Shown here in pieces: positions 19,776 through 30,847 of a stretch of DNA of 64,000 bases (its first letter is position 1; every line of letters starts with the position of its first letter). The translations under genes were made by a program, and so were the position numbers. The notes beneath the pieces are model-generated. The model worked only from the letters and a program-made list of their open reading frames with translations. It had not been told where the DNA came from and made no database searches. The DNA is from Thinopyrum elongatum. Lineage: Eukaryota; Streptophyta; Magnoliopsida; Poales; Poaceae. The stretch spans positions 189,335,700 to 189,399,699 of the forward strand of contig CM022303.1 of the NCBI GenBank assembly GCA_011799875.1. Direction: 5' to 3'.

Positions 19776-21761
19776 TCATATCCAGTGTGACCATCTTATT
19801 GCAAGAGCTGTCAAGAACAAAAATACTGAATATCCCGTCATTATGTACCATTCCTGAACTAGCCAACAGCAATTTACAGATAGAACGCCTTTTTGTCCAA
19901 ATGTAGCGATGGCAAAACCTGGCATTCCTCCTTTCTTCCACGTCATAGCTGGTACTGTTACTTCCCTTGTCCCATCAGGATGGGTGTAGTCTGAGAAGCT
20001 ATCAGCATGAGCACTAAATATAATCCTGTGGAAAGAAAAATGAGAGTAGGCCTTCAAGTACCATCCTTGAGGAACAGACTCAATAAGAATTTGTGTGTAC
20101 AAGAACTTCTTTTACCAAAGTATCACACACGGTTTAAAATTGCAGCAAGCAAAAGTGCAAAAGGACCATCATCAACATGTCTAAGTAATTCAATTCACAA
20201 CTATACATTTGCCAAAATATGCGCTAGGAGGACTAACCTTGGTTTAAGGGCTTGAAGAATATATTGTGTTGAATTTGCAGGGAGGGTATGCGATCGATCA
20301 TATAGCCTCCTGCCATCAACTCCGCTGCAGGGTCCAATTAGCACGTCAGTATATAATCATCACACTGATAACAAAGGCAACACAAAGATACACAAATGCA
20401 TATTTTACGTCATTTAATGTTCCAAAATTCAAGTTAGGCGATATTAAAAAAACATCAACAAGTAAAGCTCACATGTAATTGCTAAGTATCCACAGAAATG
20501 TATAGCATTGGTATGGAGCAGGAGTTATGACTCAACAAAAAAGTATGTTCACAATACACTCTATACAAGATTTACCTTTGCTTTGAACTCGGGGAAACCA
20601 AAGGATGATCTGAGACAGTTCCATCTGGAAACATGGGAACACCAATGACTCCTGTGTCAGACTTTTGGGACTTATGTAGTGGAATGTGGAGCAAAAGGAC
20701 AGGACCTGATCCCAACGTCATGCTGTTTTGCCTCCAACTGTGGGCACCGACACCTTGTCCGTTTTCACTTCCCAGAGGAGAATGATCTGCTCCATTTAAC
20801 CTTTTCTTTTGGAAATGATGGCTTTCCCTCTCCAAAACCTTCTCGACATTGAACCGCAACGTGTTGTCACCACAGAGCAGTGCCACCGTATTTAGAGATA
20901 CAAAACTGGTATTACTAATCTCAAACGCGCCACAGCCACTTGAATCTAATCCTGGCAAATGCTTGGCCATACGGTGCACCAATTTACCATCCAAACTCGA
21001 ACATCCGCCAACATCTTTATCACCTAACACGATATGAAGAGGAAGGGAAGAGTACTGCCCCAATATTCCCTCAAACTGTTCAAGAACAGCTATCCATTTG
21101 CTCTCGTTATGCTCTGAACCCCTTGCTGAGATGTCCCCAAGGACTATGATCATATCTGGATTCGTTGTTTGAATAGATTTCTGACGAAGACATAAACATA
21201 GCAAATTAGTATTAACCATAAGTGTGAACAATATCCAAAAAAGAGCTCGTAACTGACATTACTTAGCCTTTACACTTGCCAATAAGAGATGCATCTTCTA
21301 TCAGATAATATTTATATGACTGAAGTGAAAATAGCTTCCAGTGTATTTACCATTACCAATTGCCTGAACCACGTGAATAGGTATGGAAAGACCCAATTTC
21401 CTGAAACTCAGCCTATATAATAGTCTAAAAATGGCATAGACTTCAGGAATTTGTCGATACTTCATCACCAGACTCCTAAGAACTCAAAGACTCGAAGAAA
21501 TTTTGGGTTCGCTCGCATCTGAATCTCGTCACTTACAGTGAAAAGCTTGGACGTGACGTGGTCCCGGAAGAAGCGGTCGGCGTAGGTGGCGTCGGACCCG
21601 AGGAGCATCAGGTCGGCAACCATCATCGCCCTGAGGTCTCCGGCGGCGAGGTCGGGGGCGGGCGAGCCGCCGGAGCAGGAGGGCGTGGAGAGCCAGTCCT
21701 CGAAGGCTAGCAGGGCGGCGACGAGGAGGAGCGGCAGCCACGGATTGGGCCACGCCGCCAT
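19776..21761 (-). CDS. Calcineurin-like metallophosphoesterase family protein (MPPE1/PGAP5/Cdc1-like)
   Basis: Four minus-strand exons join at GT-AG sites: 21761-21537, 21180-20576, 20324-20238 and 20025-19776. Together they give 1167 nt (388 aa plus stop) with every phase matching. The start is the ATG at 21761, followed by a hydrophobic signal-anchor (PWLPLLLVAALLAF, residues 7-20). A second hydrophobic segment, YSVFLFLTALAI, lies near the C-terminus, so a membrane protein of the secretory pathway is expected. Family blocks are MVADLMLLG (residues 47-55), VLGDISARG (about 87-95), VLGDKDVG and FSAHADSFSDYTHPDG plus VPAMTWK. Relatives such as mammalian PGAP5 remove ethanolamine phosphate from GPI anchors. 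Canonical metal ligands (DxH, GDxxD, GNH, GHxH) are altered here, so activity is uncertain. Whether this is normal for the plant branch needs alignment. The gene reads in the same direction as the 5-phosphatase gene upstream. Confidence 0.85.
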
Positions 21762-22058
21762 CGCCGGCGAGGTCGGGATAACGCGAGGAAAGCGAGAGCG
21801 AGGTCAGTAGCTCCGGGGCTTCGGTTTGGTCGTCGCCGGCCATGACGCGGCTATTTTCCTTGTTTATTTCTGGCGGCGAGTTTTGACCGGCGGTAATTGA
21901 CCATGACAGGTTCTTCCCCGGGGTTTTCATCTCCTTCTCCCAGCCACACGATCGAACATTCAACGGCTGAGATCAGTAGCTGCATTGAACGCTCAATAGT
22001 AGTTCCAGCTTTGTCCAAAGAATTTGCAATATTTATTTCTACAATCTAACTATTCTGC
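21762..22058 (-). promoter_or_regulatory. Probable 5' UTR and promoter region of the metallophosphoesterase gene
   Basis: About 300 bp lie between the start codon and a poly-T retroposon end. The first 100 bp are GC-rich. No TATA box is obvious. The extent of the transcript cannot be read from sequence. Confidence 0.35.
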
Positions 22059-22925
22059 CCTCAGTTTTTTTTTTTGAAACGAGGCAAAAGACTTGCCATT
22101 TTCATTTATTAAGAAGAAGAGAATTGCTCGGTTAATTGACGGAAAACCGGGCTAAAACCGATTCAACCCAACCCATATGACATAGGCACCACCGGCCAAC
22201 CTGGCCACCGACATGAAACCTGAAGCTGCAAAGAAGAAAGACATCCGCCAAGGAGTCGCAAGCGTCATCGTCATCACCGGTTGCCTCGAACGGGCGACTC
22301 CGACTTCACGATAGAGCTCCATCATCGAAGCCAACCTGCACAGCTGCAGAAGCCACGACGGCACATGCCAACGATTGGCCACACGCACAAACAACCGACA
22401 GCTCCGACTTTGACGAAGAGCATCGCAAGGGAAATATGCAGGACTTGCGCCGACCATGCCCTCCGCAAACGACCACTGAGTGTCTGTCATCGTCACCACC
22501 TGGACTCGCTCCACCGCAGCTCCGACTTCAAAGCCACCAAGCAACCAACGGAAGGGCACCTCGGACACGCCGGGAAGAACCGACTACCGAAGTCCACGTC
22601 GCGCCCCAAGTTCCTCTCGATGCCATCATTGCCAGAACAGAAACCAACGCCCCACCTCAGCAAACCACGCAGTGAAGATGCCGCCATCCATCGGTCTCCC
22701 AGTCGTAGCCGGCTCCGAGACGATGCCCCCAAGGAGGAGAAAGACACGAAGACACCTCCATTGCCCGATCTAGCTGATCTGAGGTTTCCCTCCGGAGCCA
22801 AGGCGGTGAAGAGGAGGAGCACACCTCCAAGACGACGCTTCCAAGTCCAGAAATTGCGGGGCTTGCCAACTAAACCTGTCATCCTCGTATCAACTAAAGT
22901 TGTCATAAAAAACATTTGATTTGCT
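22059..22925 (-). mobile_element. Retroposon (LINE-like) 3' end, minus orientation
   Basis: A run of T at 22063-22074 followed by GAAACGAGGCAAAAGACTTG and CATTTATTAAGAAGAAG reads on the minus strand as a 3' end finishing CTTTTGCCTCGTTTC then poly-A, as seen in grass LINE-type retroposons. Up to about 22925 the sequence is GC-rich without a recognisable reverse transcriptase. Open frames on both strands (for example 22281-22919 on plus) show no known domain. No target duplication could be paired, so the left edge of the element in its own sense is uncertain. Confidence 0.4.
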
Positions 22926-23457
22926 ATGGTCAAATCTGAACGTTCGGGATTTATCATTTCCGAATAATTATTAGCGAAGCGATAAAGAACGAAAGGTTAG
23001 ATGATTAGAAATGTGATTGGTCATGTGTGTATCCATGTTGTAAATTGTAATCGGTGTTTACAGAAAACGGATATGTAATATAACTTGACTACTATAAACC
23101 AGAACGTTCTTTATCTAAACACCATGGTACTGGACTACTGGCCTCATGCCAATAATATGCTAAATAGCTGTATGCATTTGGAGATGGATATTTTTCATTG
23201 TCCAGGAACAGAACAAAAATTAATACAGTTTTTTAGACTAGGAAAACCTCATTCCTCATTTGATTAAATAAATTTGTTCATGCATATTAAAAGAAATGGT
23301 CACCATGTTATTAAATTGTTCTCTAGCATAAGTGTTGGTTTTCGGCATCGACAGAGCGCTAAGAATAGTTTGCGAAATTTTTAAGAACTTTTTATAACCT
23401 CTGGTCAAGAGCATTAATATTGGGTGTACCGGGTGCACCACAAAACTCCGTGCAATT
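22926..23457. other. Intergenic sequence, nothing recognised
   Basis: AT-rich sequence without gene-like frames. It lies between the retroposon and a SINE. Confidence 0.4.
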
Positions 23458-23738
23458 TTTTTAACACAGTACAGACGCTCGTACATACGCATATACACTT
23501 ACTCTATGAACGCACGCATGCACACTCTATCCCTATGAGCACTTCCGAGAGACCGAGCCAACCCATCATCTTGAGATTGACGAAATCACCATAGACGCTT
23601 CATAATTGATGGGAATGTCTCCTCCCACTGAACGCACATCGTCGAAATACCTGAAATAAATCCAGAAAAATAGGATCACCAATGTTAAGTTTAGGACTTG
23701 AACTCTGGTGGGCTGGGAACACCACTGTCCTATATTCA
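23458..23738 (-). mobile_element. tRNA-derived SINE with 8-bp target-site duplication
   Basis: The insert is flanked by GTGCAATT at 23450-23457 and again at 23739-23746. On the minus strand it starts near CTGAATATAGGACAGTGG and contains GAGTTCAAGTCC, a good match to a pol III B box (GGTTCRANTCC type). It ends in a short A-rich tail, next to TTAAAAAAATTGC. Length is 281 bp. Head, B box, A tail and target duplication together support a SINE. Confidence 0.7.
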
Positions 23739-23746
23739 GTGCAATT

Positions 23747-24821
23747 GCTACATATTGGTCTATATTCATGAGTTTATAAATTAGGCATTTTCAAAATTTA
23801 CAGGAAAACCATGTCAGTACAGTATGTAAAACCATGTCAGTACAGTATGTTAAGTTAGGCAGATTTGAATTTGCACGGGAGTGCAAATGGTTGCAGGCAA
23901 CTATCGCATAAGAGAAATCACGAAAGATCTTGCAAAAAAAAAAAAACTACAAAGAAACTTCAAAGACGTATTTGGAAGGCTTTTTTTAGACAGAGAATAT
24001 TTGGACCAAGACTGTTTTTACATTTTAACAAACCGTGTTCGATTTTACGAATACTATTGGTGGATACCTAACAAACTACAAATTATATCTAGCCGCCGGA
24101 GAGACATGAGCTCCATTTTACCGCTACTTTGGCACTGGGAGGCGTGCGGAACCATAAATCATTGTTCCGAGTCAAAATTTCTTTTCTCGGTATTAGTTTG
24201 TTGTCCATGGTGGCAACATGTCAACGGTAGAGGCAACGTCGCACGGAATAAAAGTTTCACAGCTCTATTGTCATCTTGTTGTACTCATCGTCCCTAATAA
24301 CAAACTCATCGGGGAGTCTATGATGTTTTTGTCCCGCATCTTGTCGTACCTAGATCCGGTGGGTTATCCTCCAGTGCTTTGGCTTGTCAAGGCGGTGGTG
24401 AAGATAAATCTAAGGTCAAGTTTGATCTAGTCGGTGGTTGTTTTGTTTCACTTTTTGTGTTTCTGATGATATAGCACGAAACAGCGGTTCGACAGTCAAT
24501 CTTGCAATGGTTGTCCCTAGGCACGTTGCATTGAACGATCTTAGGTCCTCATCAATTAGGGTTGGCAACTCATGTGACTTTTAAAACCTTTGCGATTAGT
24601 TTAGCTTATGCATCTTTTTAAGCGGAGCCTGGAGGAGAAGTGAAAATGTAAAAAATGAAGCTTGAGGCAACGACTTCAAACAATTTTGGTGTAGATTTTA
24701 ATTGTCTCAGTGATCTTCTTTATCAATGTGCTTTAGTTTTTCTTCCATCTAGCTCAATTTGCTTATTTAATGAACAAACTCGTGTCGTTCTCACTAAAGC
24801 GCACACAAATAAACAAACGGC
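23747..24821. other. Intergenic sequence with a short tandem duplication
   Basis: The phrase ACCATGTCAGTACAGTATGT occurs twice in tandem near 23808-23850. An open frame at 23881-24297 (138 codons, Lys-rich start) has no recognisable domain and no clear gene context. I do not call it a gene. Confidence 0.4.
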
Positions 24822-24896
24822 TCCCTCTGTCCCAAAATGTACAATCTTATATTAAATCAGCGACACTTATTTTTGAACAGAAGAAGTATATGCATA
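24822..24896. mobile_element. Short Stowaway-type MITE remnant
   Basis: CTCCCTCTGTCCCAAAAT at the left and TTTTTGAACAGAAGAAGTA at the right are partly complementary and match degenerate Stowaway ends (CTCCCTCCGTCCCAAAAT). At about 75 bp it is shorter than typical members. Confidence 0.5.
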
Positions 24897-25051
24897 ATGC
24901 ATTTGTGGTGGGCATGCAATTTGATTCTCTAATCCAGGTCTGCTTAATTTCAAGAATTAATGGAACCATGTATTAATACCACTGTTCCAAGATGGAATGT
25001 GTCAGGGAAATCGTGATATGAGACTTTTTGAGCTTATACTTGGAAGAGGAT

Positions 25052-25386
25052 TTGGAGCTCCTGGGTGCTCCACCCCCATGTATGAAAATCAAATAATAAT
25101 AATAATAAATTCAAAAAAAACTTGGAATTTAGAATATTAAACCAGGGTGCCAATCTACTCACGTGTGAAGTTTTATAAAAAAATGACATCCGTGGTATTC
25201 TTAGAAAAAACAGTTTGGATGGATCATATGTCAGATTGTATTTTTTTCTCGTCCAGGATACATTTCCTGGTATTTTTTTACGAAACTTCACACGGGAGTA
25301 GATTGGGCACCGAAGTTTGATATCCAAAATTCCTGGGTTTTTATTTTTTTTTCCTGGTACTTTTTTAATTTAAGGAGCTCCTGTGT
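25052..25386. mobile_element. Foldback MITE with long imperfect inverted repeats
   Basis: GGAGCTCCTGGGTGCTCC near 25052 and AAGGAGCTCCTG near 25374 mark the ends. Internally, GGTGCCAATCTACTCACGTG near 25147 pairs with CACACGGGAGTAGATTGGGC near 25289, so the whole region can fold back on itself with a loop around 25200-25260. No transposase is present. Superfamily is unknown. Confidence 0.6.
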
Positions 25387-25589
25387 ATTTTCCCTTATAC
25401 TTCAGCTACCCTTAAATCAAGATTGTTAATATAGTTAGACCCCTTTATTAGTTTTCAGTTAGTATTAACATACATTAGCCTGACAAGATCGAGCTGCGAT
25501 CTCAACCTGTCAATGGTGCCTCCAAATCTTTTCTGACCCTTTAGCAGTTAAGCTACATCATACATACAAGTACAACTACAAGGACGCAG

Positions 25590-27781
25590 CTACGAGGAGG
25601 GCTCGACGGAGCTGCCGTGCCTCTGCGGCGACCCCGGCTTGTCGTGGCCGATCCGCGCGGACATCGAGTAGCAGTTCCTCATCCTGCCGCCGCCGGCCTC
25701 CACCTCGACGGCGAACACGCCCCAGACCGGCCGGTGGTCGGAGAACCTGGACTCGCCCCGCAGGTACTGCAGCTGCTCGATGCCATCGCCGTTCCACAGT
25801 ATCCGGTCGCACCTACGCTGGCATGCAAGTCCTCAGCAACAATCTTTTACAACCGCCGGCGGCGTTCGCAGGGAGTACGTACCATGCCGGCGTCCGCCGC
25901 TTCTTCTTGGACTTGACCGTCTCTCCGGCGTACGCGTCGGAGTTCTGCGTGTACTTGTACGTCGGCGCGAAGCTGATCTTTCCCTCCTTCCAGCCCCCGA
26001 ACACCCTCCCCGCCTCCCTCTCGATCATCAGCTGCAATGCAACGAGGCCGGTCATTGAGCAGAGATAAGTGTGCAGTTTCTGAAGAAAATTTTGCAGTTC
26101 AGATTCAGACTGTAGTACAGTACCTGGTCTTTCTCCAGCAGAGCGTCCCAGTCGTTCTCCTCCAGCAACGTCCTCGTCTCCTCGTAGCTCAGGGAGACCC
26201 GATAGTTCAGGTCCCCGAGCCAGATCATCTTGCTGTTGCGCATCAATCAATCGGAGAATGCTTGCTTGTCAGAGCCAGATTAATGGTGAAGATTGTCAAC
26301 GAGATAGCTAGAACGTACTCGTGCTCGAGGATCCGCTCGGGGAGGACGCGCTGGGCGGCGGAGGCCTTGCAGGCGCGGGGGAAGTGCGCGCTCTTGAGGA
26401 TCTCGGCGACGTCGGCGTTCCTCCGGACCTCGTCGCCCTCCTTCTCGCCGGAGGCCAGGTGGCTGCACACGAAGCAGAGGCTGGTGTGGTGCAGCGTCAT
26501 GCTCATGGCGATGCACCCCTTGTTGCCCAGCCAGCGCATGATGCCCCGGCCGACGCAGTCCACCCGGAGGTGCCCGACGTGCTCCACCAGCTCCTTCTTC
26601 ACCCACACCGACAGGAACAGCCCCACCATCTGCTTGCTCGCGATCAGGCAGTAGCTCATGCCGCCGCCGTCCGCCGCCGACGGCTCGCACTGCCCCGGCG
26701 TGGAGGCGGCGGCGCCGTCGTCGTCCCAGCCGCCGGCCGCCGTCGACGCCGCCTCGGCGGCCGTGCTCGCGGAGGGCGTCTCGGCGGCGCGGTACACGGA
26801 CTCGCGCACCTCCGTGGCGCGGCGGCGCAGCAAGGACGCCTCCGCGGAGCAGTTGCAGGTCTTGACGAGCGCGCTGTCGACGCGGTAGCTGTTGCTGAGG
26901 AGCTTGAGCGACGGCGTCTGGAAGAAGAGGTTGCCGCTGGAGGACCTGGTGGCCATGGCGTCGCGCCGGCGGTTCTGCTGCCGGGCGGCGTCGGCGGGGC
27001 CAGGCTCGGGCGGCTGCTGCGGCGGCTCGTCGCTGTCCGGCTGCTCTTGCGGATGGTTGAGCGCCTGGTGGATGAGCGCCAGCCACCTCGCCGCCGGCTC
27101 GTTATCCTCCAGCACCAGCACGTTGCCGGCGGTCAGGGGAACGATCTCCTGAAACCTACTCAGACACCATCAGTCAGAACTCAGAACCCCACGTACGCCA
27201 TGGAACATGGCAAAGCGATGATACATACATCGCCATTGCACCATCAAGCTCACAAATCAATACACACGAACACGAGGAAGTGCCATGGCGCGCATTACCC
27301 TAAGACGTAGATGTCGGAGGACTCGTCCACCTGCAGAAAGTCCTGCAGGTTGAGCCCGTCGTTCGGGTTCTTCCCTCCCACGTTCCACGTACCAACGAAC
27401 ACCCTGCGTGCAATATTTGCATATGGTAAATTCTCACAAACATCTCGAATAGAAAAATATTTACCGAGACCAAGGTTCAGAGATCAGATCAACAAACTGA
27501 GGACTGTCAAAGAGTCAATCCAACTTTACCTGTATTTGCAGGTGTCGTCATTCTGCTTCTTGGGCGAGTCGACGCAATTCAGGCTCGCGCTCTTGAACCG
27601 CACGCGGCCTGCGCTCCGACGCGGCGAATCTGCGAATGAATGTCGGTTACGTTTGTATCGAAAAGTTGCAAGGTGGTAAGGTTAGGAGGAAGAAGAAAAT
27701 GCCGGATGAATCTGAATGGGGGGCTGATCTCTAACCTGGACCGCCGAAACTCTTCCCTTTCTTGCCGAAGATGTTGGACAT
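25590..27781 (-). CDS. Type I inositol polyphosphate 5-phosphatase
   Basis: Seven minus-strand exons join at GT-AG sites: 27781-27736, 27629-27530, 27403-27299, 27155-26319, 26232-26124, 26031-25883 and 25812-25590. They total 1569 nt (522 aa plus stop) with all phases matching. The start ATG opens [15 protein letters not shown]. Domain order follows the INPP5c exonuclease-endonuclease-phosphatase fold: [13 protein letters not shown] (about 50-62), LGFQEIVPL (about 83-91), [14 protein letters not shown] and [12 protein letters not shown] in the middle, then the two diagnostic motifs WLGDLNYR (about 367-374) and RTPAWCDRILW (about 444-454), and [10 protein letters not shown] near the end. The enzyme removes the 5-phosphate of inositol phosphates or phosphoinositides in lipid and Ca2+ signalling. 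A Gln/Pro and Ala/Asp-rich low-complexity insert splits the middle, as in many plant type I members. Substrate cannot be told from sequence. It is apparently intact. Confidence 0.93.
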
Positions 27782-28180
27782 GGTGATGCGCTGGGAGCAG
27801 GAAGACAATGCCAAATCAGAGAAGCGCTTCCTTGTCGAGATCGAGATCGAGATCGATCGATCTTACCTTTCCTGTCGATCGCCGCGGTTCACGTCGTCCG
27901 GTGTGTGAGGGCGCGAGACGTCGACCATGGCTTGGCCGGCATTCTAACGGCGTACGTGGCTGGCTACGGCATTGCCGCCGCTTTGATCGAGAGGATGTCG
28001 TGGAGGGAAAATTTTGGTTTCTCGGAGCGGGAGAGGGTCGTGGCGAAGCTAGGGGCGGGGGAAACGGGGAGGAAAACTGGGTGGTAGGGAGGGACTCGTG
28101 TGATCGCGGCTGCAAACCGCCGGGCATGCAGGGTGTTGCTGCTCGTCGCTCAACTGCCTAGCTACCGGACACCTGTTTTT
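27782..28180 (-). promoter_or_regulatory. Probable 5' UTR and promoter of the 5-phosphatase gene
   Basis: GC-rich sequence upstream of the start codon contains a GATCGAGATC-type short repeat at about 27836-27860. Plus-strand open frames here (for example 27808-28161) lack domains and are shadows of base bias. No clear TATA box is seen. Confidence 0.4.
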
Positions 28181-28264
28181 CTCCTCTCTCTTTTTTCGAG
28201 AGAGAAGAAACAGCCGTAACAAAACGGTTTTTGCATTGACGTTTTTACAATCTGACGAAAAACA

Positions 28265-28450
28265 ACAGTTTTTGCTACTCCACCGTCAATTAATTTGGAT
28301 CGGAGGGAGTATTATTGTTTTTCTGTCTGTGCATCGTCCAAAAAAACTCTTATACGAGAAATGGTTATATCCAGACGTATTTTAGTTATAAGTACTTTCA
28401 TTTTCATCTATTTCTATGACAAGTAATTCTGGACGGTGGGAGTAGTAAAT
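28265..28450. mobile_element. Stowaway MITE ends
   Basis: GGATCGGAGGGAGTA at about 28297-28311 is a right-hand Stowaway terminus, and CAAGTAATTCTGGACGGTGGGAGTA at about 28421-28445 is a second right-hand terminus of another subfamily. Matching left ends are not clear, so two partial copies are likely. Confidence 0.45.
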
Positions 28451-28451
28451 T

Positions 28452-28600
28452 GGATGGGCTTCTAGCACAGTGCCACGTGCGCTGTGGTGTGTCTTGGCAG
28501 ACCCGAGTTTGAATCTCGTGGGCGAAATTTTATTTCGTAGATTAAAATTTGGTGTCCGACACCCTCCTTTTTAATTAAAATACCACGGGCTCCTTCCCTG
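28452..28600 (+). mobile_element. Possible tRNA-derived SINE fragment
   Basis: CGAGTTTGAATCTCG near 28506 forms a 5-bp stem around a T-loop-like TTTGAAT and matches a degenerate pol III B box. TGGGCTTCTAGCACAGTG upstream could be the A-box region. It is followed by AT-rich sequence and a CACCCTCC phrase. No target duplication was paired. It could equally be a decayed tRNA-like sequence. Confidence 0.3.
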
Positions 28601-29014
28601 TTGGGCTAGTTTTTTTTTAAGTTTCTTCAAATAAATTAGACTGATAAAGTATAAAGTCATCTTGTATGTCTTGCTTGTGTCAAGAACGTCATATCCCTCT
28701 ACAAAAAATATTCCACCTTAATGATACACCCATGTTAAACTTGGGGTTCAATCCCGGTTGGATCCGAGGGTACACCCCATTTTGACTAAATAGAGCACAA
28801 TTATTCGTATCATAATTTCTCAATCCGGTTAGGGATAGAAGGCGATGAATGGGGCGAGAATTGCACCATGGAGTAAACATGATCTTATCCCGGGCCTGGC
28901 TGGTTTTTGGGTTGGGCTTGACAAAGCTGGAAGTGAGCTCATGCGTTGAAAATGCGGTGGAACCGATGGCCTGGACACCACTAGCTCCTTCATCCTCTTC
29001 CTCAATGCATTCCC

Positions 29015-30752
29015 TTTTGGAAATATGCCATAGAGGCAATAATAAAATGGTTATTATTATATTTCCTTAATCATGATAAATGTTTATTATTCATGCTAGA
29101 ATTGTATTGACCGTAAACTTAAATACATGTGTGGATACATAAACAAATACCGTGTCCCTAGTGAGCCTCTACTAGACTAGCTCGTTGATCAAAGATGGTT
29201 AAGATTTCCTAACCATAGACATGAGTTGTCATTTGATAACGAGATCACATCATTAGGAGAATGATGTGATGGACAAGACCCATCCGTTAGCTTAGCATAT
29301 GATCGTTCAGTTTATTGCTACTGCTTTCTTAATGTCAAATACATGTTCCTTCGATCATGAGATCATGCAACTCCCGGATACCGGAGGAATACCTTGTGTG
29401 CTATCAAACGTTACAACGTAACTGGGTGATCATAAAGATGCTCTACAGGTATCTCTGAAGGTGTCTGTTGAGTTGGCATGAATCAAGATTGGGATTTGTC
29501 ACTCCGTGTATCGGAGAGGTATCTCTGGGCCCTCTCGGTAATACACATCATAAGAAGCTTGCAAGCAAAGTGACTAAGGAGTTAGTTACGAGATGATGTA
29601 TTACGAAATGAGTAAAGAGACTTGTCGGTAACGAGATTGAACTAGGTATGGAGATACCGACGATCGAATCTCAGGCAAGTAACATACCGACAGACAAAGG
29701 GAACTACGTATGTTGTCATAAAGGTTCGACCGATAAAGATCTTCGTAGAATATGTAGGAACCAATATGAGCATCCAGGTCCCGCTATTGGTTATTGACCG
29801 GAGAGGTGTCTCGGTCATGTCTACATTATTCTCGAACCCATAGGGTCCGCACGCTTAACGTTCGTTGACGATATAGTATCATATGAGTTATGTGAATTGG
29901 TGACCGAATGTTGTTCGGAGTCCCGGATGAGATCACGGACATGATGAGGAGCTCCGGAATGGTCAGGAGGTAAAGATTGATATATAGGACGATACTATTT
30001 GGTCTCCGGAAAGGTTTCGGAATGCACCGGGTATTCATCGGGTCACTGGAAGGGGTTTCAGGAGACCTACGGGGAGTTTATGGGCCTAATGGGCCAAGGG
30101 GAGGAATACACCAGCCCACAAGCGGCTGGCGCGCCCTCTCCCTGGCCGTCGGCCCTCTTGGGAAGGAAAAAGGGGGGCGCCTAAGGCAAGGGAGCTGCCG
30201 GCCCCCCTCCTGCCTTCTCCTCCACCCCCCAAGAAAGGAAGGGGGGCGTGGCCAGGGCAGCCGCGCCGGCCCTCCTGGGGGCGCCCTAGGTTGCCTCCCC
30301 TCCTCCCCCACCTATATATATGAGAGGAGGGAGAGCGACAAGACACACCACGATCCCCAAGCCGTGTGCGGCGCCCCTCTCCCTCTAGTTCATCCTCGGT
30401 CATAATTTTCGTAGTGATCGGCGAAGCCCTGCGAAGATAGTAACACCACCACTGTCACCACGCCGTCGTGCTGCCGGAACTCATCTACTACTTCGCCCGC
30501 CTTGCTGGATCAAGAAGGCGAGGACGTCATCGAGCTGAACGTGTGCTGAACGTGGAGGTGTCGTGCGTTCGGTGCTTGATCAGAATGGATCGCAAAGGTG
30601 TACGACTACATCAACCGCATTGATAAACGCTTCGGCTTAACGGTCTACGAGGGTACGTAGACGCACTCTCCCCTCTCGTAGCTATGCATCTCCATGGATA
30701 GATCTTGCGTGTGCGTAGAATTTTTTTGTTTTTGATGCAATGTTCCCCAACA
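29015..30752 (+). repeat. 5' LTR of outer Copia element
   Basis: Starts TTTTGGAAATATGCC (3' partner TGTTGGAAATATGCC) and ends GTTCCCCAACA. A TATATATA box lies at 30313-30320. In the first roughly 185 bp it differs from the 3' LTR at about 10-12 positions by eye. Confidence 0.9.
30313..30320 (+). promoter_or_regulatory. LTR TATA box, outer Copia 5' LTR
   Basis: CCTATATATATGAGAGGAGG is the expected plant LTR core promoter form about 430 bp before the LTR end. The 3' LTR has AATATATAT at 55338-55346. Confidence 0.55.
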
Positions 30753-30753
30753 G

Positions 30754-30767
30754 TGGCATCATGAGCC
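30754..30767 (+). other. Primer-binding site of outer Copia element (degraded)
   Basis: TGGCATCATGAGCC directly follows the LTR plus one base. The canonical initiator tRNA-Met complement is TGGTATCAGAGCC. The intact nested relative has TGGTATCAGAGA next to its LTR. Confidence 0.7.
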
Positions 30768-30847
30768 AGGTCTATGCGTAGATGATATACATGAGTAGAA
30801 CACAAAGGAGTTGTGGGCGGTGATGTTCATACTGCTTACCACCAACG

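Noticed and set aside
22281..22957. Open frames of 212 and 154 codons beside the poly-T retroposon end
   Set aside because: Overlapping frames on both strands without recognisable domains in GC-rich sequence. No evidence favours one.
26321..27310. Long plus-strand open frame (329 codons) opposite the 5-phosphatase gene
   Set aside because: It is antisense to the large fourth exon, is Ala/Gly/Arg-biased and has no domain; the minus-strand frame shows the conserved phosphatase motifs and exact splice phases.
28500..28530. A functional tRNA gene
   Set aside because: Only the T-arm-like B-box region is recognisable; acceptor and anticodon stems do not form.
30078..30405. Open frames in the Copia LTRs
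   Set aside because: They lie within LTRs, occur in several frames on both strands, and consist of Pro/Gly/Arg-rich repeats from the GC-rich U3/R region.
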